Positions 45,068-54,355 are shown, numbered from the stretch's first letter. The stretch: DNA of 64,000 bases from Rhizobium sp. 16-488-2b (GCF_017741815.1 NZ_JAGHMF010000036.1:62001-126000), one strand, 5' to 3'. Notes: generated by a model not told the origin, from the letters alone. A program made the numbers and translations.

Positions 45068-45880
45068 TTAAAGCTTCGGGCGTTCAACCTTGTCGAGGAT
45101 CTCCGTCGTCAGGAATTCGGACGGGTCGATCAGGCTCGGTGTGCTTTTCGCGGCGAAGGAATTGGCAGCCGTTTCCTGCCAGACCTTCGGCCCGAGGTAG
45201 AGGATGCCCTTTTCCTTGGTCGTCTCGCTGGTCATGAAGCTGACCTGGCGCCCGGCCCGTCGTTGAAGCCGCCTTCAACCGTGAACGTTGCGGCGGCGGC
45301 CGGATCCTTGAAGAACTCCGCCCAGGCCTTGCTCTCGGCCGTCAGGAAAGCGGTGAGGACGTCCTTGTTCTCGTTCAGATACTTCTCCGTTACCGTGATA
45401 GCACCGGGCTGGCCGTTCAGGCCGTAGTCTCCGAGCGGCAGGACGTTGACGGGCACGCCGGCCCCTTCGATAAGGCGCGGTTCGTTGAATGCGAAGGTCG
45501 AATAGAGGCAATCCACGCGGCCGGCGATGATCGCCGAGATATCGCTGCCGCCGACGCTCAGTGTTTCCATATCCTTTGCGGTCATGCCGAGTTTGGACAG
45601 AAGCACATCCGCCTGCTTTGTCGCCGTCTGCTTGATCGCAAGGCGCTTGCCCTTGACCATATGCGCATCTGTGACGCCGGAGTCCTGCCGGCAGGTCATG
45701 GCCTGCGGTTTCATCTGGAAGCGCGCGCCGATCACCTTCAGATGCTCACCACGACCCTCGGCGGAAAATACGCTTTCGGCGGCGACCATGGCGATCTGTG
45801 CCGTGCCCGAGGAGATCATCTGGATGCCGTCGCGATCACCGAGAACAAGCGGTTGGGTGATGTTCTGACCTATATCAAAG
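45068..45880 (-). pseudogene. NMT1/TauA-type ABC binding protein, truncated and frameshifted
   Basis: The middle part reads as a nitrate/taurine-type binding protein (SSGTAQIAMVAAESVFSAEG, LNGQPGAITVTEKYLNENKD). The signal peptide and first lobe are lost at about 45880. Near 45240 the frame shifts, and the true C-terminus (QVSFMTSETTKEKGILYLG ... VERPKL) continues in another frame to a stop at 45068. It would have been the first gene of an operon with the broken permease; the ATPase gene is absent. Confidence 0.8.
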
Positions 45881-46044
45881 AGTGCCAGGAACAGCAGGAC
45901 AAGCCGAAGGTGAAGAGCAACAGCGACAAGAATGGCTATGTCAAACGTGCTCGCGGACCAGGCCGGCGGACGGATTTAATGAACGATCCGGCGGTAATTG
46001 CGCGGCGCCAGAAAGCACTGTCGCGACAGCAGGCTGCGGAATGA
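45846..46044 (+). pseudogene. Unidentified gene fragment abutting the broken binding protein
   Basis: A plus frame with no clear start gives a lysine/arginine-rich C-terminus (DVLTYIKECQEQQDKPKVKS ... GPGRRTDLMNDPAVIARRQK) and stops at 46044. I do not recognise the family. It begins just where the binding-protein pseudogene loses its first lobe, so this is probably a join made by a rearrangement. It could also be a chance frame. Confidence 0.3.
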
Positions 46045-46473
46045 CGTGTCTCAAAGCTAAAGCCGAAAGGGTGTGCTTACTACCCGCCCCGATCTGATCT
46101 TGCAAATGGGATCAGCCGGTCAGATCGGGGCTGGCCGGTGTGCCATGCAGCGACCTCTCGGACATTTCTACTTTGCATATCGGCGGACATTCCAACTCTC
46201 CCGCCACACTACTGACGAATCGGACTAGAACGCCGCTTCGCTGGGGTTACTGTTCTTGAGCGGGTCGAACCTGCGGCATTCCAATGGCAGCGCATTGAGG
46301 CTGTTCGCGAGGGAAAACGGCAAAATCTTGGCTCAGCTCACGTGTGTCTGCACTCATTGTTGAAAATAAGTGCCGCTTACGATGGTCACCAAGCTGTCGT
46401 ACTCTCCTTACGGAAGCTCAAGATGCGGTGTGATTCTTCTGGACATTCTGAATCGTCTTCGAGACGCGCTATT
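46045..46473. other. Intergenic scar, no gene recognised
   Basis: About 430 bases without credible coding. It includes an 11-bp inverted repeat, CCCCGATCTGA (46087-46097) with TCAGATCGGGG (46120-46130), around a 22-base loop and without a T-run. It lies between the broken ABC operon and the dehydrogenase gene. Confidence 0.5.
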
Positions 46474-47418
46474 TTAATAGCCCCGATTGAAATCTATGCC
46501 TTCGGGTAGAACGCCATTTGTGCGATATGTTCCAACTCTATTGGCGACGATGTTGGCTGCCGTCGACTGGTTGGTGGGCGCCGAAATATGGGGCAGCACG
46601 GTTACGCGGGAATGCCCCCATAGAGGGCTTTGCTCATCGAGCGGTTCGGTTTCGAAGACATCAAGCACTGCGTGACTGACGGCGCCCGTGTCGAGCGCAG
46701 CCATCAGATCGTTTGTCCTCACGATGTGGCCACGTCCGAAATTAATGAAGCAGGCGTTCGGGGGCAGAAGAGCAAATTCGCGCGCGCCAAGGAGACCGGT
46801 CGTTTCAGCGGTTAGCGGCAGCAGGCAAACCACGATGTCCGAAGTCTTCAGCATGGCGTCCAGGCCATCCGGGCCGAAATAGGTCGCGACACCTTCAACC
46901 TGCTTTTCGGTGCGGCTCCAGCCACTAACCGCAAAGCCCGCCAGCTGCAACTGCCGGGCGGCAGCGCAACCAAGAGCGCCGAGGCCCAATAGGCCGACAC
47001 GGGTATCGAGTGCCGACCGGTAAGGGAGCTGCCGCCAAAGACTTTGGCGCTGCTGCATGCCATAGGCGGGCATGTCGCGGGAGAGATAGAGCGTCCAGGC
47101 GAGCACCGCCTCGGCCATGGTCCGCGCAAGATCCGGGTCTACTAGGCGCACGATCGGATGCGAGAAGCCTTTGAGTTCCAGAACCAGCCGCTCGACACCC
47201 GCCCAGAGGCTGTGCACCCATTTCACGTTCGGCAGCCGCTCAAGATCAACAGGATCGGGATTGGCGACGATGGCGATGTCGACGAGAGCGAGCTCTTCGG
47301 TCGACATCGCACGAATGGAACGGATGGTTTCACGCGGCATAGCCGCACTGAGGACCGTGAGCCAGTTGTCTTCGGCTGCCTTGGATAAGCGCGTGATAAG
47401 CGCGATGCGAGACGACAT
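46474..47418 (-). CDS. D-2-hydroxyacid dehydrogenase (GhrA-like)
   Basis: 314 residues. The NAD(P)-binding loop is VGLLGLGALGCAAARQLQLA with SRTEKQ after it, suggesting NADPH preference. Catalytic Arg is in INFGRGHIV, Glu in LDVFETEPLDEQSPLW and His in VLPHISAPT. It resembles glyoxylate/hydroxypyruvate reductase A. I choose the ATG at 47418; a GTG start at 47484 would add 22 residues of poor similarity. It ends the minus-strand series begun at 51182, after the broken binding-protein gene. Confidence 0.85.
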   Translation of the reverse strand: MSSRIALITRLSKAAEDNWLTVLSAAMPRETIRSIRAMSTEELALVDIAIVANPDPVDLERLPNVKWVHSLWAGVERLVLELKGFSHPIVRLVDPDLARTMAEAVLAWTLYLSRDMPAYGMQQRQSLWRQLPYRSALDTRVGLLGLGALGCAAARQLQLAGFAVSGWSRTEKQVEGVATYFGPDGLDAMLKTSDIVVCLLPLTAETTGLLGAREFALLPPNACFINFGRGHIVRTNDLMAALDTGAVSHAVLDVFETEPLDEQSPLWGHSRVTVLPHISAPTNQSTAANIVANRVGTYRTNGVLPEGIDFNRGY

Positions 47419-47508
47419 CGATCTGCTCTGTATGGGTTGCCCGTCTAGGACGCCGGGCGATATCAAGAAAGGAAGGCCGGACACTTTCGGTGCCCGGCCA
47501 TGTGATCA

Positions 47509-48065
47509 TTACTGAATGGTCTTGATCGGGTCCTTGGGCGTCGGATCGAAGCCGACCAGATCGGTCGTCAGCTTGGCGTAGGTGCCGTCGGCAACCATGT
47601 CGGCCAGTGCCTTGTTGACTGCCTCGACCAGATGCGGCTTGCCCTTCTTGAAGGCGAAGCCCTTCTGAACGTGACTGACATAATCGTCGGTCATGGTCAG
47701 CGGCATCTTCGCGGACTTGATGGCGTAGGCGGCGGCGATCGCATCGGTGATGACGGCGTCGACATTGCCGTTGACGAGGTCCTGCATGGCGTCGGATTCG
47801 GCTTTGTAGCCCTTGGCGGTCGCGCCCTTATCAAGACGGGCGTGTATTCGAGGTTGAGGCGCTTTGCGACCTCAGTCATGACGCGGATTTCGAGGCCATC
47901 GAGCTTACCGTCAGGTGCGCGCATGCTGAACGGCGCGTAGGTGCCTTCGGTGGCGACCATCAGCTTGCTAGGCTGAAGCAGCTCGAGGTCGGCGGCATGA
48001 GCGAGAGAGCCGACAGCCATACCTGCAAGGGCGGCGGCGGTCATGATGAGAGACTTCAATTTCAT
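47509..48065 (-). pseudogene. Polar amino-acid ABC binding protein with internal deletion
   Basis: The first half is normal: a signal peptide (MKLKSLIMTAAALAGMAVGS ... AHAADLE), then LMVATEGTYAPFSMR and TEVAKRLNLEYTPVLI. At about 47826-47834 the frame breaks and continues in another frame as DKGATAKGYKAESDAMQDLV, then the normal C-terminus to 47509. Compared with family members of about 265 residues, some 75-85 codons of the second lobe are missing. The permease and ATPase upstream are intact, so the importer has lost its own receptor. Confidence 0.85.
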
Positions 48066-48125
48066 GGTTCAGTTCCCTTTATGTTGGTTCAGTGCATTCA
48101 CTCGGCGTCGCGCCGCCGGTTTTCG

Positions 48126-49085
48126 TTAGCCCTTCGCCTGAGCGCGTTGGGAAGCAAGCAAAGCCATCAGCTCCGCCATCACGGTAGCGGCCATCAAGGC
48201 GGTGATCTGTCCTGGCCCGTCGTAGAGCGGATTGGCCTCGACCACGTCGCAGCCGACGAGGTTGATGTCGTGCAGGGCGCGCAAGATCTGAAGCGTCTCA
48301 CGCGCCGTCGGCCCACCCGCCTCGGGCGTCTGGACCGCGGGTGCCGCAGATGGATCGATGAAATCCATGTCGAAGGAGATGAAGGCCGGCCGGCCGCTGA
48401 CACGATCGGCGATGCGCTGGGCGAGATCATGAGGGCCGAGATCGAGCGCATCGTCGGTCGTCAGGACGTCGTATCCGAGATCGATGGACTGGCTGATATC
48501 GTCCTTCTGGAACAGCGAGCCGCGCATGCCGATCTGGATCGAGTGCGCGGGATCGATGATGGCTTCCTCTGCGCCGCGGCGGAACGGCGTTCCGGCGCTA
48601 TACTTCTTGCCGGCGAAATACTTGTCCCAGGTGTCGGTGTGGGAATCGAAGTGGATCAGTGAGATCGGGCCATGGACCTTGGCGAGCGCCCTGATCTCGG
48701 CCAGCGTGATCGAGTGATCGCCGCCGATCGCGAAGGGGACGATGCCGGCATTGACCAATGCTGCGACCGACTCTTCGATGCGCTCAAGAGATTCGATCTC
48801 GTATCCCGGCACGACGTTGGCGTCGCCAACGTCAGCCACGGCAAGCTCTTCGAAGACATTGATATTGCCGCGATAGGGATTGATCGGACGCAGCATCACC
48901 GACATGGCGCGCACCGCATTCGGCGCAAAGCGCGCCCCGGTGCGGTACGGGCCGCCGGAATCGGAGGGAAGTCCGATCACGGCCGCATCCAGCCCACTCA
49001 ATGTCATTGCCTGCGGCAGGCGCATGAAGGTCGGGACACCGCAGAACCGAGGCGTTTCAAGCGAGTCGATCGGCAGGACACTCAT
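48126..49085 (-). CDS. Ureohydrolase (agmatinase/guanidino-acid hydrolase family)
   Basis: 319 residues, arginase/agmatinase fold with all manganese ligands: GGDHSITLAEI, HFDSHTDTWDKYF (DxHxD) and ISFDMDFIDPSAAPA (DxDxxDP). It releases urea from a guanidino compound. Family members act on agmatine, guanidinobutyrate, guanidinopropionate or guanidine, and sequence alone does not decide. The ATG at 49085 has GAGG upstream. It sits between the amino-acid permease and the broken binding-protein gene. Confidence 0.85.
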   Translation of the reverse strand: MSVLPIDSLETPRFCGVPTFMRLPQAMTLSGLDAAVIGLPSDSGGPYRTGARFAPNAVRAMSVMLRPINPYRGNINVFEELAVADVGDANVVPGYEIESLERIEESVAALVNAGIVPFAIGGDHSITLAEIRALAKVHGPISLIHFDSHTDTWDKYFAGKKYSAGTPFRRGAEEAIIDPAHSIQIGMRGSLFQKDDISQSIDLGYDVLTTDDALDLGPHDLAQRIADRVSGRPAFISFDMDFIDPSAAPAVQTPEAGGPTARETLQILRALHDINLVGCDVVEANPLYDGPGQITALMAATVMAELMALLASQRAQAKG

Positions 49086-49093
49086 GGCTGACC

Positions 49094-49750
49094 TCAACCC
49101 AGGTTGGCGTAGCGTCGCTCAAGCCAGGAGGCGACGAATGTAAGGATCGTGGTCAGGACGAGATAGATGACCGCCACGGCGATGTAGAACTCGAAGGGGC
49201 GGAAGGTCGCCGCGATCAACGTCTGTGCGTAAAGCGTCAGTTCGACGACGGTGATGGTCGAAAGCAGCGAGGTGTTCTTCAGCGTCGAGATCGCCTCGTT
49301 GGTGACCGCTGGCAGGACGATGCGGAAGACCTGCGGCAGGATGATCGTGCGCATGGTCTCGCTGGGACTGAAGCCGAGCGCCAGCGCCGATTCATTTTGG
49401 CCGCGCGGGATGGCGTTCAGGCCACCGCGGATGATCTCGGCCACATAGGCGCCGCTGTTGATACCGAGCGCGATGACGCCGGCGGTAAACGGCGAAAGCC
49501 GGATGCCGATCTGCGGCAGGCCGAAATAGATGATAAACACCTGAATCAGCGTCGGCGTGCCGCGAACGAACCAGATATAGAAGCCCGCCGCCACGCGCGC
49601 GGATTTCCATTTGGAGCGCTGCGCCAATGCAGCCAGCAGACCGCATGCCCAGCTGACGACAATCGTCAGGATCGTCAGGCCAAAGACCGTCCAGGCGGCT
49701 TCGAGAAAGCCTGGACCATAAAGCTGAACTTCTTCGATAAAACCGCTCAT
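49094..49750 (-). CDS. Polar amino-acid ABC transporter permease (HisM/GlnP type)
   Basis: 218 residues with five helices and the permease loop LNAIPRGQNESALALGFSPS (AxxLGxxxxx coupling region). It shares one base with the ATPase gene. It probably works as a homodimer, since no second permease is present. The substrate is likely basic or guanidino amino acids given the neighbouring ureohydrolase (inference). Confidence 0.9.
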   Translation of the reverse strand: MSGFIEEVQLYGPGFLEAAWTVFGLTILTIVVSWACGLLAALAQRSKWKSARVAAGFYIWFVRGTPTLIQVFIIYFGLPQIGIRLSPFTAGVIALGINSGAYVAEIIRGGLNAIPRGQNESALALGFSPSETMRTIILPQVFRIVLPAVTNEAISTLKNTSLLSTITVVELTLYAQTLIAATFRPFEFYIAVAVIYLVLTTILTFVASWLERRYANLG

Positions 49751-50559
49751 TACGCCTGCGCTCCCTGACCTTGATCGTTCGAGAAGGAATGACCAACGTC
49801 GTCATGCAGGATGCGATGAAGGAACTGCTTCAGGCGGTCGCTTTCGGGGTGCCTCAGAATATCCGGCGGCCCCTCTTCGGCGATCACGCCCTTGTCGAAG
49901 AACAGGACGCGCGAGGAGACGTCGCGCGCGAAGGCGATCTCATGGGTAACGAGCAGCATGGTCATGCCCTCGGACGCCAGCGATGCCATCAACACCAGCA
50001 CCTCGTGGACGAGTTCCGGATCGAGCGCCGAGGTGACCTCGTCGAACAGCATCAGGCGCGGCTTCATGGCGAGCGCACGGGCGATCGCCACGCGCTGCTG
50101 CTGGCCGCCCGAAAGTCGCGACGGATAGCTATGGCGCTTTTCGAACAGGCCGATCCGCGATAGCAGAGCCTCGGCCTCCTCGATCGCCTGCGCGCGCGGC
50201 AGCTTCAAGAGACGGATCGGCGCGTGCGTGACGTTCTCAAGCACCGTCATATGCGGCCAGAGATTGTAGCTCTGGAACACCATGCCGACGCGCGCCCGCA
50301 AGGACTGCAGCTGCGACGCCGTGGGGAAGAAGCGCGAGGCTGGACGGAAATCGAAAGACAGGCCCTCGAACTCCATGAAACCCGATTGCGGCATTTCAAG
50401 CGCGTTGATCGAGCGCAGGAAGGTGCTCTTGCCGGAGCCGCTGGCGCCGATGATCGAAACGACCTCGCCCGCCTTGACGTCCAGCGAGACGCCTTTCAGC
50501 ACCTCGTTCTCGCCAAAGCTCTTGCGGATTTCGCGCAGTTTCAGAAGCTGCTCGCTCAT
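49750..50559 (-). CDS. Polar amino-acid ABC transporter ATPase (HisP/GlnQ type)
   Basis: 269 residues. Walker A is SIIGASGSGKSTFLRSINAL, signature LSGGQQQRVAIARALAM, Walker B LMLFDEVTSALDPELVHEV. The SINALE and LWPHMTVLENV motifs are typical of the PAAT family. It overlaps the DUF1989 gene by four bases, so the three proteins are made together. Confidence 0.93.
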   Translation of the reverse strand: MSEQLLKLREIRKSFGENEVLKGVSLDVKAGEVVSIIGASGSGKSTFLRSINALEMPQSGFMEFEGLSFDFRPASRFFPTASQLQSLRARVGMVFQSYNLWPHMTVLENVTHAPIRLLKLPRAQAIEEAEALLSRIGLFEKRHSYPSRLSGGQQQRVAIARALAMKPRLMLFDEVTSALDPELVHEVLVLMASLASEGMTMLLVTHEIAFARDVSSRVLFFDKGVIAEEGPPDILRHPESDRLKQFLHRILHDDVGHSFSNDQGQGAQA

Positions 50560-51182
50560 GCTGACACCTCCGACGAATAGGTATCGAGGATATTGACCGC
50601 CACATCGCGCGGCGTGCGCGCGGCGCCGTTGATCGGCGTGATGTCCTGCGGACAGGCAGAGAGCACGAAGATCAGATCCATCTCGGCGCGCATGACAACA
50701 TAATCGCCGGCAGCCGTATCGGGCGGAACGCGATCGACGGTGCCGTCAGCGGTGACGGGCACGTTCATGAAGAGGTTCAACGACGCAGGCGTGAACGGCA
50801 TTTCGATGCCTACGCCAGACAGCGCCTCGTGGAAATTGTCGGTACAGCTGCGGTGATATTCCTGGCATCCGAGCTGCTGATAGAGCTCGCGATTGCACGG
50901 GCAAAGCAACGTGTCGTGCCTGACCTTGGCGCTGTCGGCCACCATTGTCAGCATGGGGCGGCGGCGTGAACTCATCAGCGCCATCCCCTCGGTGAAGAAG
51001 ATATTGCTGTTCATCGAACGCGTGTGATCGAGCGAAGACGTCTCGAAGTGATCGCTGTCAGCCAACGCCCAGGCATCGACAACCTGGTTGCCGTGGGTGT
51101 TCGTCACGAGGGCAAATTGCCCGGCCTTCATCTTGAAGGAGCGCCCCCTGCTGGCGGGCACGATATCTGCGTCTAGGCTCAT
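50556..51182 (-). CDS. DUF1989 protein (urea-carboxylase-associated family)
   Basis: 208 residues. DUF1989 signatures are FALVTNTHGNQVVDAWALAD, DTLLCPCNRELYQQLGCQ, CTDNFHEAL, SLNLFMNVPV and VLSACPQDITPIN, which include conserved Cys and His residues for a metal site. Some members are the carboxyguanidine deiminase subunits CgdA and CgdB; others are uncharacterised. Here a single copy leads an operon with an amino-acid importer and a ureohydrolase. The ATG at 51182 is chosen; an in-frame TTG at 51236 is the alternative. Confidence 0.8.
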   Translation of the reverse strand: MSLDADIVPASRGRSFKMKAGQFALVTNTHGNQVVDAWALADSDHFETSSLDHTRSMNSNIFFTEGMALMSSRRRPMLTMVADSAKVRHDTLLCPCNRELYQQLGCQEYHRSCTDNFHEALSGVGIEMPFTPASLNLFMNVPVTADGTVDRVPPDTAAGDYVVMRAEMDLIFVLSACPQDITPINGAARTPRDVAVNILDTYSSEVSA

Positions 51183-51471
51183 TTCAAACTCGTCTTTCTT
51201 CGATGCGATCAGTGCTGGGATGGTCCGATCGATCAAGTCCCGGCAACCCTATTCAGTATACCAGTGGAGTTCAAGTAGCAATTTCAATAAATTATCGCCC
51301 ATATAATTGCCTTCTTGTATATAATTTAGACACGGAATGCTTGTCGCGTGAGCATATTGCGCCGGTTGGCGCATTAATCAGCAGAAGCGCAAAAGGCTCG
51401 ATTGACGTCCGGATACTCGTGGTGTACCGAAAATCAAAGCCTTAACACATGAGTGCATACGGAGTGACAGG

Positions 51472-52647
51472 ATGGAGCGCTATTTTCCGCTGGACGAATA
51501 CGAGGCGCGCTGGACTCGCGTCCAAGAAGAGCTGAAGCGGCGCGGCTTCACCACCACTGTCGTCTTCGGGCGCGGCGGCGGAACGACCGACAATTGCGGC
51601 GATATCCTCTACCTCTCCAATCACTATGCGATCAGCAGCGGCATGGATTCGCTGATCTGGACAGCGCGATCCTTCGCGGGCGTCATCCTCCAGGAAGGGC
51701 GGGCGCCGCAGCTGCATATCGACGAGCCGGAAGTTCGTCGCGATCTGGTATCGATCGATGATGTGCTGACCAGCAACCATCCCTTCGAAAGCGTTGCCCG
51801 CTCGCTCGTCGAACGCGGCGTGAAGGGCCCCGTCGCGCTCGTTGGCACCAACCTGATTCCGGTAAAATACTACCGCGAGCTGGAAGCCATTGCGCCCGAT
51901 ATCGAATGGATCCCGGCCGACGACCTTGTCAGATCCGTTCGGCGGATCAAGAGCAAGCGCGAGCTCGACTGTTATCGCGTCGCGGGCGAGACCGCGACGG
52001 CGGGGATGACGATCCTGATGGAAAGCCTGATCAGCGGCATGTCGGAGCGTGAAGCGGCCGGCGAGGCCGCGCGCGAGGTCGTGCGCCGTGGTGGCCGCAT
52101 CCAGATGATCGGCACCAACCATGGCGACACGCTGGGCTTCGACCAGCGCTTCCCGCTCACGGGTTATAGCGCCGATGTGCCTGCTGTCGGCGACATCGTC
52201 ACCGGCACGCTCCATGGCCCGCTGTTTCAGGGATATTACCTCGACCCGGGCCGGACGGCGGTGCGTGGCAGGGCCAACAGCGAACAGCTGCGCCTGATCG
52301 AAGCCGCCGGCGATATCGTGCATCGCCTGTCGGACATGATGCGGCCCGGGACGAAACTGCTCGATGTCGCGGCCGAAGGCGACCGCATGACGGCGGCGTT
52401 CGGCGGCTCGATCTCACCGATCATGAAGAACTTCCCCTTCTATGGCCACGGCATCGGTCTCGGCTTCGAGCTGCCGCGCATCTCGACGACCATGTCGATG
52501 CCAGAGGACGTCGTGGAAGAGGACATGGTCTTCGGCGTCGAGGCGTTCTTGTCGCTCGACGGCGTCGGGGCGGCTTTCTTCGAAGACATCATCATCATTG
52601 GCAAGGATGGCAACGAGCTGCTGACGAAATCGCCGAGCGTCTTCTAG
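51472..52647 (+). CDS. M24 'pita-bread' family hydrolase, creatinase/Xaa-Pro peptidase-like
   Basis: 391 residues: an N-terminal creatinase-N domain (residues 1-150) and C-terminal M24 domain. The usual metal ligand Asp is missing: where VDxG is expected, the protein has GDIVTGTLHGPLFQGYYLDP. The later positions are HGIGLGFELP, FGVEAFLSL and FFEDIIII. This partial loss is seen in metal-independent relatives such as creatinase. It is divergent from the DUF1989 operon, and a bidirectional terminator follows. Substrate unknown; a guanidino or dipeptide-like amide is likely. Confidence 0.82.
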   Translation: MERYFPLDEYEARWTRVQEELKRRGFTTTVVFGRGGGTTDNCGDILYLSNHYAISSGMDSLIWTARSFAGVILQEGRAPQLHIDEPEVRRDLVSIDDVLTSNHPFESVARSLVERGVKGPVALVGTNLIPVKYYRELEAIAPDIEWIPADDLVRSVRRIKSKRELDCYRVAGETATAGMTILMESLISGMSEREAAGEAAREVVRRGGRIQMIGTNHGDTLGFDQRFPLTGYSADVPAVGDIVTGTLHGPLFQGYYLDPGRTAVRGRANSEQLRLIEAAGDIVHRLSDMMRPGTKLLDVAAEGDRMTAAFGGSISPIMKNFPFYGHGIGLGFELPRISTTMSMPEDVVEEDMVFGVEAFLSLDGVGAAFFEDIIIIGKDGNELLTKSPSVF

Positions 52648-52675
52648 GCTGAGCGCCAACCGCAACCTGAATAAG

Positions 52676-52710
52676 AAAGGACCGGGCGAGATGATCGCCC
52701 GGTCCTTTTT
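52676..52710. terminator. Bidirectional intrinsic terminator
   Basis: A perfect 14-bp stem (52676-52689 with 52695-52708) has a five-base loop; T-rich tails occur on both strands. It serves the M24 gene on the plus strand and the convergent eight-gene operon ending with the VOC gene. Confidence 0.9.
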
Positions 52711-52712
52711 GC

Positions 52713-53126
52713 TTAGTGTGCGAAGACGCTATCGAAGTCCTTGAAGCCCTTGACCTCGATCGGGTTGCCGCTCGGGTCGAAGAAGAACATGGTCCGCTGC
52801 TCGCCTGGCTCACCCTCGAAGCGGATGACCGGCGGAATGTCGAAGGCGATACCGCCTTTCTGCAGACGCTCGGCGAGCGCAAACCAATCTTCAAGGGGCA
52901 ACACGACGCCGAGATGCGGCATCATTACCATGTGGTCCCCGACCTTGCCGGTGCGCGTGACTTCGAACGGCTTGCCGAGGTGCAACGATATCTGGTGGCC
53001 GAAGAAGTCGAAATCGACCCAGGTATCGGTCGAGCGTCCTTCGGCGCAGCCGAGGACGTCGCCGTAGAAGCGTCTCGACGCGTCGAGATCGGTGACGTGG
53101 TAGGCGAGATGGAAGAGTGAGCGCAC
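52713..53126 (-). CDS. VOC-superfamily (glyoxalase/dioxygenase-like) protein
   Basis: 137 residues with two beta-alpha-beta-beta-beta modules. The motifs are LFHLAYHVTDLDASRRFYGD, DFDFFGHQISLHL and RTMFFFDPSGNPIEVKGFKD; His and Glu in these positions suggest an intact metal site. VOC proteins range from lyases to dioxygenases. It is the last gene of the operon that starts at 59537, 34 bases after the second M24 gene. Function not predictable. Confidence 0.82.
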   Translation of the reverse strand: MRSLFHLAYHVTDLDASRRFYGDVLGCAEGRSTDTWVDFDFFGHQISLHLGKPFEVTRTGKVGDHMVMMPHLGVVLPLEDWFALAERLQKGGIAFDIPPVIRFEGEPGEQRTMFFFDPSGNPIEVKGFKDFDSVFAH

Positions 53127-53160
53127 GGTGGCCTCCTTTGTGAGAGCGAAATGGTCTTGA

Positions 53161-54345
53161 TCAGCGAATGGTGAGTGTTCTGGGCAGGCTCGATAGCGGC
53201 TCGGCGCCGTGTTCGGTAACGATCACCGTCTCCGACGCCCCGACCGTCCAGTGGCCATAACTGCGTAGCGTCGCCGGCAGGTGAAACACCATGCCCGGCT
53301 CGATTACGCACGAGACGCCTGTAAACAGGCTGAGGATACCCCCCTCGCCCCAATCGGGCGCGAAGGCGACGCCCATCGAGTAGCCGATGCGCTTGCGAAA
53401 CGCGGCGGTGTAGCCGGCCTCGTCGATGATGCTCTGTGCGGCCTCATGCGGCGCCGAACACGGCGCGCCCGGCTGGATCGCCGCAAGCGCGGCGTCGAGG
53501 GCGCGCAGCGAGCAATCCATCATCCGCTGCGCCTCATCAGGCGGGCCGCCGATCCAGACGCTGCGCATGAGCGCGGAATGATAGCGGGCGTGGCTTCCCG
53601 CGAGTTCGAGGAACACGGGATCGCCCGCTTCCAACAGGCGCCGGCGCCAGGTCATGTGCGGCAGGCCGCTGCGCGGCCCGGATGACACAAGCGGCTCCAT
53701 CGCCATGGCCTCGGAACCGGCTTGTGTTGCCGCCTGCAGCATCGCTGCCGCGATATCGTTTTCGCTGGCACCGTCCCGGCAGGCGTCGATGGCCGCGATC
53801 ATGCCCGCTTCGGCATAGCCAGCGGCGGCGCGGATGGCGGAAAGTTCGTCGGCGGATTTGACCATGCGCAGCGGCGGCAAGATGTCAGAGCCGTCGGCAA
53901 GACGCCTCTGTCCCAGCTCGCTGGCGATCTCCTCGGCCACACGTGGCGGCAGGAACCAACCGCCGAGTTCGATCGCAGGCCGTGCGATCTTGCGGTCTCG
54001 CAGCAGTGCCACCAGCGCCGGGACAGGGCTCTCGCCATCCTGGTAGACGACGATGTCGGAAAGCCAGGTATTGGCCACCGTACCGTAGAGTTCCAGCTGT
54101 CGCACCAGCAGCGTGAGCTCACCCGATGCCGTCAGGATCAGCGCCTGAAACGCGAAGTATCCGGCGGTCTGGCGCCCTGTCAGCCAATAGATCGTCTCCG
54201 GCCCGGTGACGACGAGCGCCTCATGGCCGCTGGCCACCAACGCCGACACTGCCCGCCCCTGGCGCCGGGCGAACTCGTCGCGCGAAAACGATGCCTCGCT
54301 TCCGCGGAGCGTGTCCATGTTTTCGTTCAGTATCTTCGGCTGCAT
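53161..54345 (-). CDS. M24-family hydrolase resembling ectoine hydrolase (DoeA/EutD)
   Basis: 394 residues. The M24 domain lacks the normal metal residues: VFLELAGSHARYHSALMRSV replaces the two Asp motifs and GYSMGVAFAPDWGEG replaces HGxG. This matches the DoeA/EutD ectoine-hydrolase style, which works without the standard dinuclear site. Such enzymes open a cyclic amidine or hydrolyse an amide. No other ectoine genes are present, so ectoine need not be the substrate. The ATG at 54345 follows the GntR stop by ten bases; an upstream start (54390) would overlap it. Confidence 0.8.
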   Translation of the reverse strand: MQPKILNENMDTLRGSEASFSRDEFARRQGRAVSALVASGHEALVVTGPETIYWLTGRQTAGYFAFQALILTASGELTLLVRQLELYGTVANTWLSDIVVYQDGESPVPALVALLRDRKIARPAIELGGWFLPPRVAEEIASELGQRRLADGSDILPPLRMVKSADELSAIRAAAGYAEAGMIAAIDACRDGASENDIAAAMLQAATQAGSEAMAMEPLVSSGPRSGLPHMTWRRRLLEAGDPVFLELAGSHARYHSALMRSVWIGGPPDEAQRMMDCSLRALDAALAAIQPGAPCSAPHEAAQSIIDEAGYTAAFRKRIGYSMGVAFAPDWGEGGILSLFTGVSCVIEPGMVFHLPATLRSYGHWTVGASETVIVTEHGAEPLSSLPRTLTIR

Positions 54346-54355
54346 GTTCAATGTC

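Noticed and set aside
46510..46533. AACG-N15-GTTCC on the plus strand, an EcfG-like site in minus orientation
   Set aside because: It lies inside the dehydrogenase coding sequence, with a 15-base spacer, and no gene follows it at a sensible distance.
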